Positions 6,863 to 11,465 of a stretch of DNA of 11,657 nucleotides are shown piece by piece (within the stretch, counting starts at the first letter, position 1; every line of letters starts with the position of its first letter). Made by a program: the position numbers and the translations under genes. The stretch is taken from assembly GCA_002352485.1 (NCBI GenBank), contig DEIM01000071.1, forward strand, positions 1 to 11,657. Direction: 5' to 3'. Source of the stretch: Candidatus Dadabacteria bacterium UBA2774. Its GTDB lineage: Bacteria > Desulfobacterota_D > UBA1144 > Nemesobacterales > UBA2774. The notes beneath the pieces were generated by a model. That model saw only the letters and a program-made list of their open reading frames with translations. It made no database searches and was not told the origin of the DNA.

Positions 6863-7279
6863 TTAAGTCTTTGCTAAAAGTCCTGCAGATATAACTGCGA
6901 GTACTACGCCTGCGATCTCTCTCGGTCCCAGACGCTCGCCCAGAAATATAAGGGCAAGAACAACGGTTAGCGCAGGATAAACGGCGGATAAGGGCACAAG
7001 AACTGAAAGCTTCGCGTATTTAAGAGCCAGTATAAAGAGCACCGTACCGATACCCCATATGAGTCCCATTAAAAGGGCTGGGAAGTTGATTGAGAAGTTG
7101 CTGAAAATTGTGTCCCTGTAGAAAAGAACAAATGTGGTAAAGACACTAAGAGTCCCTATAGCTTCAAAAAAGTAGACACGGTGGGGAATGTCCTTCAATG
7201 ATCCGATCTTACCGAAAAAACTCCCGAGGGCGAAGCAAATAGTCGCAAGTATTGTAAGCAAATACCATCTTTCAATCAT
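6863..7279 (-). CDS. Half-size EamA/DMT-family transporter
   Basis: A 138-residue membrane protein with a single EamA domain, similar to the small COG2510-type permeases. Five hydrophobic segments are visible: about 5-24, 37-54, 65-88, 91-113 and 120-136. VPLSAVYPALTVVLALIFLGERLGP (95-119) is a typical EamA ending, with the conserved GE turn before the last helix. Most EamA proteins have two such domains, so this one would have to dimerise. The substrate cannot be predicted. The start at ATG 7279 is set by a strong AAGGAG 6 nt upstream; a longer reading from TTG 7312 would run through that ribosome-binding site and is not credible. It stands alone, convergent with GDPD. Confidence 0.82.
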   Translation of the reverse strand: MIERWYLLTILATICFALGSFFGKIGSLKDIPHRVYFFEAIGTLSVFTTFVLFYRDTIFSNFSINFPALLMGLIWGIGTVLFILALKYAKLSVLVPLSAVYPALTVVLALIFLGERLGPREIAGVVLAVISAGLLAKT

Positions 7280-7285
7280 AATCTG

Positions 7286-7291
7286 CTCCTT
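7286..7291 (-). promoter_or_regulatory. Ribosome-binding site of the EamA gene
   Basis: AAGGAG on the minus strand, 6 nt before ATG 7279. It fixes the start and shows that this genome also uses conventional Shine-Dalgarno initiation. Confidence 0.75.
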
Positions 7292-7416
7292 ATACGTAAG
7301 TATTTTGGACAATTTATTAAGAGTATTACCTCAATTACAAGCAGTTTACAGTAAGCCTCTAATCTTTCATAGATTCTGAGCATTCCCTCTTATGCTTAAA
7401 TTCTGATGTCGAATTC

Positions 7417-7439
7417 ACAAAATGTACAGTACATATTGT
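7417..7439. promoter_or_regulatory. 23-bp near-perfect dyad, operator candidate
   Basis: The sequence is ACAA-A-ATGTAC-A-GTACAT-A-TTGT. Ten of the eleven base pairs around the central A at 7428 are complementary, the only break being the A/A at 7421/7435. The shape and size fit a site for a dimeric helix-turn-helix regulator. As RNA it could also form a hairpin with a CAG loop. It sits about 140 bp upstream (in coding direction) of the EamA start and upstream of the putative small RNA, so either could be the target. The regulator is unknown. Confidence 0.5.
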
Positions 7440-7486
7440 AACCTGCGTACTCGACACATTTAACACGGAATTAACAGCTTCTGAAT

Positions 7487-7552
7487 ATGGAATTAATGGT
7501 TACGTGTTGTAATGATAATGCCATCAAATATCCGGGCCGTAACCCTCCCTAA
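7487..7552 (+). CDS. Possible 21-codon leader peptide
   Basis: An open frame from ATG 7487 (or ATG 7496, 18 codons) reads MELMVTCCNDN followed by AIKYPGRNPP and a TAA whose last base is the first base of the 14-bp hairpin. It contains a Cys-Cys pair and ends in Pro-Pro just before the stop, a combination that can slow ribosomes. There is no clear ribosome-binding site, only a GGA before the second ATG. A translated leader ahead of tandem hairpins would fit attenuation, but a chance open frame of this length is common, so this is speculative. Confidence 0.15.
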   Translation: MELMVTCCNDNAIKYPGRNPP

Positions 7553-7582
7553 CGCCTTGTGTCCGGAACGGACGCAAGGCGT
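7552..7582 (+). repeat. Strong 14-bp hairpin with GAA loop
   Basis: The arms ACGCCTTGTGTCCG (7552-7565) and CGGACGCAAGGCGT (7569-7582) pair over 14 positions, with a single T/G position that is a G-U wobble when the plus strand is RNA. The loop is GAA. A short pyrimidine tract (CCTTCTT) follows, so it could be a weak first terminator, part of a structured RNA, or a dispersed palindromic repeat. The wobble is compatible with selection on RNA rather than DNA symmetry. Confidence 0.7.
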
Positions 7583-7594
7583 CCTTCTTGGCTA

Positions 7595-7631
7595 ACGGGG
7601 GATGATTGAGAAATCATCCCCCGTCTTTTTT
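7595..7631 (+). terminator. Intrinsic terminator (13-bp stem, GAGA loop, T6)
   Basis: ACGGGGGATGATT (7595-7607), loop GAGA (7608-7611) and AATCATCCCCCGT (7612-7624) form a perfect 13-bp stem closed by a GNRA tetraloop, followed by C and six T residues (7626-7631). The T-run is only on the plus strand, so termination is rightward. No recognised plus-strand gene ends nearby: GDPD stops more than 800 bp upstream, with the EamA gene in the opposite direction between. The terminator therefore most likely ends a small transcript starting inside the gap. Confidence 0.85.
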
Positions 7632-7730
7632 GCTCCATCTTTGCAGGTAGTTAACCCTGCCTTGGTTATTAAAAGTTGTGGTAGTGGCAGACGTTATCAA
7701 TTAGACTTTTATTGCTAAACTGAAATTAAC

Positions 7731-7735
7731 GGAGG
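7731..7735 (+). promoter_or_regulatory. Ribosome-binding site of the VOC gene
   Basis: GGAGG, 8 nt before ATG 7744, a canonical Shine-Dalgarno site that fixes the start. Confidence 0.8.
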
Positions 7736-7743
7736 TCAATAAT

Positions 7744-8535
7744 ATGAGTGAAATAAATGAATATACACCGGGGACTTTCTGTTGGCCTGAGCTTGTGGCA
7801 GCCGATGCCGACAAGGCTAAAGAGTTCTATAAGAGTTTGTTTAATTGGGATATAACTGATAATCCGATCGGTGAAGATCAGGTCTATTCCATGGCCGCTA
7901 TTAGGGGAAAGGCCGTTGGGGCTATGTATCCAATGTATCAGGAGCAAGCAGAGCAGGGCGTGCCTACGTATTGGGGAAGCTACGTTTCTGTAGCCAATGT
8001 GGACGATACTGTAAATAAGGCGAAGTCTCTCGGAGCTAACGTGATTGTAGAGCCGAAGGACGTATTCGACGCGGGAAGAATGGCGGCAATAGTGGACCCG
8101 ATAGGAGCCGTAATATCATTCTGGCAGCCTTTTAAGCATATAGGCGCGGAAATTGTAAACGAGAACGGCGCTCTCGTATGGAACGAGCTTGCTACAAATG
8201 ATAGCGAAAAGGCAAAGGAATTTTATACCGAGCTTCTTGGGTGGAAGTTCGAAGATATGAATGTCGGCGGCATAGACTACACGGTGTTTATGAACACAGA
8301 GAGACCGGCAGGCGGGATGGTTGCTATGCAGGAGGAGTGGTGTGATATGCCCCCAGTGTGGTTCGTATATTTTGCAGTCGACGACTGTGACGCAACCGTT
8401 GAACAGGCTTCGTCTCTTGGCGGAAAAGTCGTTAGTCCACCAAAGGATTTAGAGGGTGTAGGAAGAATGGCCATGATGACAGATTCCCAGGACGCTCTAT
8501 TTGCTGTGATTAAGCTTGATAAAATGCCTGACTAA
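7744..8535 (+). CDS. Tandem-domain VOC / glyoxalase-bleomycin resistance-like protein
   Basis: A 263-residue cytoplasmic protein made of two VOC-superfamily domains (about 10-130 and 142-258) that align with each other. TFCWPELVAADADKAKEFYKS corresponds to ALVWNELATNDSEKAKEFYTE, and the stretch around SLGANVIVEPKDVFDAGRMA to that around SLGGKVVSPPKDLEGVGRMA, showing an internal duplication. The two-domain layout resembles the CFP30B/CFP32-type actinobacterial proteins. VOC proteins include metal-dependent glyoxalases, dioxygenases and drug-binding proteins; the ligand cannot be inferred and I could not confirm a full metal-binding set. It has its own strong ribosome-binding site and lies downstream of a terminator, so it is probably monocistronic. 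It converges on the HNH gene across 115 bp with no clear terminator. Confidence 0.88.
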   Translation: MSEINEYTPGTFCWPELVAADADKAKEFYKSLFNWDITDNPIGEDQVYSMAAIRGKAVGAMYPMYQEQAEQGVPTYWGSYVSVANVDDTVNKAKSLGANVIVEPKDVFDAGRMAAIVDPIGAVISFWQPFKHIGAEIVNENGALVWNELATNDSEKAKEFYTELLGWKFEDMNVGGIDYTVFMNTERPAGGMVAMQEEWCDMPPVWFVYFAVDDCDATVEQASSLGGKVVSPPKDLEGVGRMAMMTDSQDALFAVIKLDKMPD

Positions 8536-8650
8536 TAGAATACAAGTGGGCGGGGCTTCTTTAGGTCTTCTAGATAAAGAGGTTCCGTCCTATCTTCGTT
8601 TTTTTCATTACGGGTTAATGCGCCGGAATCGGCACGTATTGGAATGTTCT

Positions 8651-8944
8651 TTAACCTTTGGGTCTTTTTCTAAGAGTGTTTTTAGTCCTCACGTGAAACC
8701 CGGGCGGCTTGTTTTTGATCCACTTAACAAACTTTCTGATATTATCGTTTTCAAGAATCCGCTCGATAGTATTGTAGTAGTTGAATAATTCCCTCTCGGT
8801 GAAGGTAGCGTGTATTTGTCTGTGGCACACACGGTGGAGAAGCACTATTTCACGGCCTTTAAGCGAGCGGGGTATTAGATGATGCTTACTCGGTTTTTCG
8901 GGAAGCTCACGACCGCATAGAGGGCATTTACCACTTGCATACAT
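8651..8944 (-). CDS. Small HNH-family protein (putative nuclease)
   Basis: A 97-residue protein. CPLCGRELPEKPSKHHLIPR (residues 7-26) supplies a Cys-x2-Cys zinc pair (C7, C10) and the catalytic-type HH (21-22). LHRVCHRQIHATFTERELFNYY (from 36) supplies H37, C40, H41 and H45 and the conserved segment of a widespread small HNH family, which continues as KFVKWIKNKPPGFH. The HNH fold is a metal-dependent nuclease, but members of this short family have no established role that I can name. The tail is basic (RTKNTLRKRPKG), consistent with nucleic-acid contact. The ATG at 8944 lacks a ribosome-binding site and follows TATAGT by 6 nt, so the mRNA is probably leaderless. No toxin, restriction or phage partner is adjacent. 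Confidence 0.82.
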   Translation of the reverse strand: MYASGKCPLCGRELPEKPSKHHLIPRSLKGREIVLLHRVCHRQIHATFTERELFNYYNTIERILENDNIRKFVKWIKNKPPGFHVRTKNTLRKRPKG

Positions 8945-8950
8945 AAATCA

Positions 8951-8956
8951 ACTATA
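8951..8956 (-). promoter_or_regulatory. -10 box of the HNH gene, leaderless geometry
   Basis: TATAGT on the minus strand (8956-8951) is followed by TGATTT and then ATG 8944, which puts +1 on the A of the ATG. The -35 region (TTCATT at 17-bp spacing) is weak, so the call rests on the -10 and its position. Confidence 0.4.
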
Positions 8957-9017
8957 CTTGATCGGGGTTTATTAATGAAGAATGCTGAAGGGGGGTCTGA
9001 ATAGATAGCTTTCTTAA

Positions 9018-9776
9018 TTAGAGCATCTGCCTTTTCTTAATAAACGGCACGTGGATCTGATCTTTTTTATAGTTTCCGGTAAGTGCGTACATGACCATAT
9101 TTATACCGAGTCTCATTGCAAGCTCTCTTTGTGATTCGCCGCCTGGTATGCACTCAAATTCCCACTTCCCGAATTCGTCTTCAGACCATGCGCCGCCAAG
9201 GTCGTTCCTGGAATAAAAAACCGAGGTACGGTCTTCATCCATGAAAGTAATTCCTTCTAGGTAGGGTGAAATTAATTTCCGTCCGCCAGCCGAGTGGAGG
9301 AGATAAAAGGATTTATATACCACGTGGTCCTGGGGAAGTTTAGTTAGGGGAATCTCGGGGATAATGTAATCAAACTCTTTTCTGATCTGAGCATCAAAAG
9401 CACTATCCCTTGAGCCCGATACGTCATCTACGATCAGTGTCCCCCCCAGTTTTAAATATTTCCTGAGGTTTCTTCTCTCTTCATCGGTAAATGGCTCAAA
9501 GCTGCCTGTGCCTGCTAAATATAGAAATGGGTACTCAAAAAGCTCGGAATCACCGGGATTAAGCACCTTTTTATCATAGGACGTTTTAACGCTGGTTCGA
9601 AGCTCGATTGAGCTCAGTAGTCTATTATGCGCCCTAGGCCTCGGATCCCAGTCGCCGCCGTAAGAAATCTGAGCGAAATGGAATTTTGATCCCTCATTAA
9701 AACCGAGTAGGGGAAACGAAAGTGCGCATACTGCAAATGAGAATACGTTTCTTATGAATTTTCTTCTATTTAGCAC
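9018..9776 (-). CDS. Tat-exported DUF4159 protein
   Basis: A 252-residue protein. The N-terminus MLNRRKFIRNVFSFAVCALSF has twin arginines (R4, R5) with a hydrophobic stretch to about residue 25, a Tat-type signal for export of a folded protein. The mature part has the DUF4159 hallmarks: SYGGDWDPRP (38-47), LYLAGTGSFEPFTDEE (85-100), KYLKLGGTLIVDD (106-118), and near the end VMYALTGNYKKDQIHVPFIKKR. DUF4159 has a glutamine-amidotransferase-like appearance but no proven activity. It is often found beside MoxR, DUF58 and von Willebrand-type genes; none is here, so this copy is an orphan. The start is GTG 9776, chosen because it yields the complete Tat signal and sits 8 nt after a strong promoter. 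Confidence 0.86.
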   Translation of the reverse strand: MLNRRKFIRNVFSFAVCALSFPLLGFNEGSKFHFAQISYGGDWDPRPRAHNRLLSSIELRTSVKTSYDKKVLNPGDSELFEYPFLYLAGTGSFEPFTDEERRNLRKYLKLGGTLIVDDVSGSRDSAFDAQIRKEFDYIIPEIPLTKLPQDHVVYKSFYLLHSAGGRKLISPYLEGITFMDEDRTSVFYSRNDLGGAWSEDEFGKWEFECIPGGESQRELAMRLGINMVMYALTGNYKKDQIHVPFIKKRQML

Positions 9777-9784
9777 TGTGAAAT

Positions 9785-9814
9785 AATATAGGGGGGATTA
9801 CCTCAATCTGTCAA
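9785..9814 (-). promoter_or_regulatory. Promoter of the DUF4159 gene with consensus -35
   Basis: On the minus strand a consensus TTGACA (9814-9809), an 18-bp spacer and TATATT (9790-9785) are followed by 8 nt and the GTG at 9776. Predicted +1 is one or two bases before the GTG, so this would be a leaderless message with a GTG start. A shifted TATTAT reading gives +1 on the G itself. No ribosome-binding site is present. Confidence 0.6.
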
Positions 9815-9837
9815 GCGGGTATAGAAAACCGGGTCTT

Positions 9838-9890
9838 ATACCTATATACGAAATAATAGGTATTAGAGAAGAAAAATAGCGTTAATACCT
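9838..9890. repeat. Three alternating inverted-repeat arms between cspA and DUF4159
   Basis: ATACCTAT (9838-9845), ATAGGTATTA (9856-9865) and TAATACCT (9883-9890). The middle arm is complementary to each outer arm over 8 bp, so two mutually exclusive hairpins are possible. The region lies in the 3' flank of the cold-shock gene and upstream of the DUF4159 promoter. No run of T follows in either direction, so it is not an ordinary intrinsic terminator. It may be a regulator site or a switching RNA fold; the AT-rich composition makes chance possible. Confidence 0.35.
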
Positions 9891-9936
9891 TAAGAGCGGC
9901 AACTCTAAAAACGAATATTAATAACTAAGAAAGCAG

Positions 9937-10146
9937 CTATTCGCCGCCTGCCTTAACTACACTCGTTGCCTGAGGGCCCTTGGGTCCATCTGTTATCTCA
10001 AACTCTACGGCTTCGCCCTCTGTAAGGCTCTTATATCCATCCCCTTCGATAACACTGTAATGGACGAATACATCCTTATCTATCTCATCGGACTGGATAA
10101 ATCCGTAGCCTTTTGAACTGTTAAACCACTTTACTGTTCCCTGCAT
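9937..10146 (-). CDS. Cold-shock domain protein (CspA family)
   Basis: A 69-residue single-stranded nucleic-acid-binding protein, the normal length for the family. It is a five-stranded OB fold with RNP1 KGYGFI (12-17) and RNP2 VFVHYS (26-31), plus the family opening GTVKWFNSSKGYGFI and closing FEITDGPKGPQATSVV. Such proteins melt RNA secondary structure, with or without cold induction. The ATG at 10146 has a perfect AGGAGGT 10 nt upstream. The predicted leader is only about 30 nt, unlike the long thermosensing leader of E. coli cspA, so cold induction by that mechanism is not supported here. It is divergent from the aminotransferase gene. Confidence 0.95.
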   Translation of the reverse strand: MQGTVKWFNSSKGYGFIQSDEIDKDVFVHYSVIEGDGYKSLTEGEAVEFEITDGPKGPQATSVVKAGGE

Positions 10147-10156
10147 AAAACGAACT

Positions 10157-10163
10157 ACCTCCT
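10157..10163 (-). promoter_or_regulatory. Strong ribosome-binding site of the cold-shock gene
   Basis: AGGAGGT on the minus strand, 10 nt before ATG 10146, is fully complementary to a typical 16S rRNA 3' end. It implies high translation. Confidence 0.8.
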
Positions 10164-10181
10164 AAATTCTAATTCGAGCCT

Positions 10182-10211
10182 TATAATCGCACGATTTGTC
10201 AGATTTGTCAA
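10182..10211 (-). promoter_or_regulatory. Promoter of the cold-shock gene
   Basis: On the minus strand TTGACA (10211-10206), an 18-bp spacer and ATTATA (10187-10182) precede the ribosome-binding site. The exact -10 register is uncertain because TTATAA and TATAAG overlap it. The -35 lies inside a tandem 9-bp repeat. Confidence 0.45.
10193..10210 (+). repeat. Tandem 9-bp direct repeat in the cold-shock promoter
   Basis: GATTTGTCA occurs twice without a gap (10193-10201 and 10202-10210). On the minus strand this makes two TGACA cores in a row, one being the -35 of the cold-shock promoter. It could be a tandem regulator site or simply a duplicated -35. Confidence 0.6.
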
Positions 10212-10232
10212 ATGATATTTTTGCACAAATGT

Positions 10233-10261
10233 TTGATAGCGGGTGGTGTTTACGTTAGTTT
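10233..10261 (+). promoter_or_regulatory. Putative promoter of the aminotransferase gene
   Basis: TTGATA (10233-10238), a 17-bp spacer and TAGTTT (10256-10261) are followed by 9 nt and ATG 10271. The predicted leader is about 3 nt and no ribosome-binding site is present. The -10 is a poor match, so this is weaker than the other leaderless candidates. Confidence 0.35.
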
Positions 10262-10270
10262 ATTGTTCCT

Positions 10271-11419
10271 ATGTTAGACAAGAATATGATAGATAAATAC
10301 AGAAGAGAATTTCCGATAGTTAATAGCTCGGTGTATCTCGATCACGCTGGCGTCGGGCCTGTATCGCTCAGAGTGAAAAATGAAGTGGAAAGGTTTTTAA
10401 GCCGTGCTTCTGAGAAGGCGATACTCGATTATGACTCATGGATGGACAGGGTGGAAGAGGTAAGGGCGGCATCAGCCGCGCTTATAGGGTCTGATAAAGA
10501 GGAAATAGCTTTTATAAAAAACACTTCACACGGTATCTCTCTGGTGTCGGGCGGGCTTGATTGGAAAGAGGGAGATAATGTCATAATATCAGACAAAGAG
10601 TTCCCCGCCAACGTATATCCGTGGCTCGATCTAGAAAGGAAGGGGGTTGAAGTAAGGGTCGTACCTTTTAAAGACGAACGGATACATATAGAGGATATTC
10701 AGGGGTTAATGGACTCCAGGACAAGGGTTCTATCTATAAGCTCGGTACAGTCCGTAAACGGATTTCGGATTGATCTTAAGAGGCTCGGGGAGATTTGCAA
10801 TAACCGCGGCGTTCTCTTGTTTGTAGACGCTATTCAGAGCCTGGGTGTAGTGCCAATGGATGTCGTGGACTTCGGTGTAGACTTCCTTGCTGCAGACGGG
10901 CATAAATGGCTCCTGTCGCCTGAGGGCACCGGGATATTCTACTGCAAGAGGGAACTTGCTGAAACTCTCAAGCCCAGTTTGATCGGCTGGATGTCGGTTG
11001 AGAATGAAAATGAATTTGAGAAAATTGAATACAAACTGAAATCTCAAGCGGGAAGATTTGAAGAAGGTACTTATAATGTCATGGGAATCTACGCTCTGGG
11101 CGCTTCACTGGACATGATATCCGAAATAGGTATCAACAATATACATGAGCGGGTATCAGGTTTGGGAGAGCTGACAATTGAGGAGGCCGATAAGAGGGGA
11201 TTTAATATAAAATCTCCGCGTGATGCAAGAATGAGAGGAGGAATAGTATCATTCTCAGGTGATTTTGATCCCGCAGATATTCGGGATGAGCTAATGAAAT
11301 TAAATATTGTTATAAATGAGCGGGGAGGAGCACTCAGATTGGCTCCCCACTTTTACAATACCGAAAACGAGATAATGAAATTCTTTAGCGAGCTCGATAC
11401 ACTTTTAGGAAATCCCTGA
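10271..11419 (+). CDS. Class V aminotransferase-fold PLP enzyme, probably not a cysteine desulfurase
   Basis: A 382-residue cytoplasmic fold-type I PLP enzyme. The N-terminal YLDHAGVGP (22-30) is the family opening. NTSHGIS (84-90) is the cofactor phosphate and ring-stacking region with H87, FVDAIQS (184-190) holds D186, which pairs with the pyridine nitrogen, and ADGHKW (208-213) holds the Schiff-base lysine K212. RFEEGTYNVMG (262-272) is the second phosphate-binding segment. At the position of the SufS active-site cysteine loop this protein reads RGGALRLAPH (351-360), without cysteine, with R356 likely to bind a substrate carboxylate. This favours an isopenicillin-N-epimerase-like or other class V activity over sulfur mobilisation, and no suf or isc genes are adjacent. 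The substrate is unknown. The ATG at 10271 has no ribosome-binding site. Confidence 0.87.
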   Translation: MLDKNMIDKYRREFPIVNSSVYLDHAGVGPVSLRVKNEVERFLSRASEKAILDYDSWMDRVEEVRAASAALIGSDKEEIAFIKNTSHGISLVSGGLDWKEGDNVIISDKEFPANVYPWLDLERKGVEVRVVPFKDERIHIEDIQGLMDSRTRVLSISSVQSVNGFRIDLKRLGEICNNRGVLLFVDAIQSLGVVPMDVVDFGVDFLAADGHKWLLSPEGTGIFYCKRELAETLKPSLIGWMSVENENEFEKIEYKLKSQAGRFEEGTYNVMGIYALGASLDMISEIGINNIHERVSGLGELTIEEADKRGFNIKSPRDARMRGGIVSFSGDFDPADIRDELMKLNIVINERGGALRLAPHFYNTENEIMKFFSELDTLLGNP

Positions 11420-11465
11420 ACACCTTAAATGCAATTGGAACAGACTGGTCGGTCGTTTTTACGGT

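Larger units (their letters stand above)
7440..7631 (+). ncRNA. Candidate small RNA or 5' regulatory RNA (left boundary uncertain)
   Basis: A perfect terminator preceded by a second strong hairpin, with no recognised plus-strand gene before it, implies a short rightward transcript. Its start is not resolved: TAATGATAAT (7510-7519) is AT-rich and -10-like but lacks a good -35, and TTGTAA (7436-7441) with TTTAAC (7459-7464) is a poor alternative. It matches no RNA family I can recognise (not tmRNA, RNase P RNA or a known riboswitch core). It could be an independent sRNA or the terminated leader of the VOC gene. Confidence 0.35.
7280..7743. other. Gene-poor gap with dyad, hairpins, short ORF and terminator
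   Basis: About 460 bp between the EamA gene (leftward) and the VOC gene (rightward). Its left part has two weak hairpins: AATCT/AGATT around a 5-nt loop near 7361-7375, and AGCAT/ATGCT around 8 nt near 7380-7397. Then come a 23-bp dyad (7417-7439), a 21-codon open frame ending where the next hairpin begins (7487-7552), a 14-bp hairpin (7552-7582) and an intrinsic terminator (7595-7631), all reading rightwards. The last 110 bp should hold the VOC promoter; TTATCA, 16 bp, TAAACT is a weak candidate just before the ribosome-binding site. No protein family is recognisable. Confidence 0.6.

Noticed and set aside
7280..7312. TTG at 7312 as a longer EamA start
   Set aside because: The extension would translate through the AAGGAG ribosome-binding site that clearly serves ATG 7279.
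7340..7631. tmRNA, RNase P RNA, 6S RNA or a known riboswitch in the gap
   Set aside because: I could not find the conserved core sequences of these families; only hairpins and a terminator are supported.
8608..8640. GCCG/CGGC hairpin near a T-run between the VOC and HNH genes as a terminator
   Set aside because: The stem is only about 4 bp, and the seven-T run lies before the stem on the plus strand rather than after it.
8516..8788. Plus-strand frame of 90 codons overlapping the HNH gene
   Set aside because: It lies antisense to the HNH gene with convincing zinc and HH motifs, has no recognisable family and begins inside the VOC gene.
8651..8944. HNH protein as part of a restriction, toxin or homing system
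   Set aside because: It is a lone gene with no methyltransferase, antitoxin, intron or phage gene next to it, and it belongs to a small widespread chromosomal family.
10730..11047. Minus-strand frame of 105 codons inside the aminotransferase gene
   Set aside because: A shadow of a gene with intact PLP motifs; no ribosome-binding site, promoter or family features.
11420..11465. Possible terminator with TTTTT after the aminotransferase gene
   Set aside because: No stem of useful length precedes the T-run.
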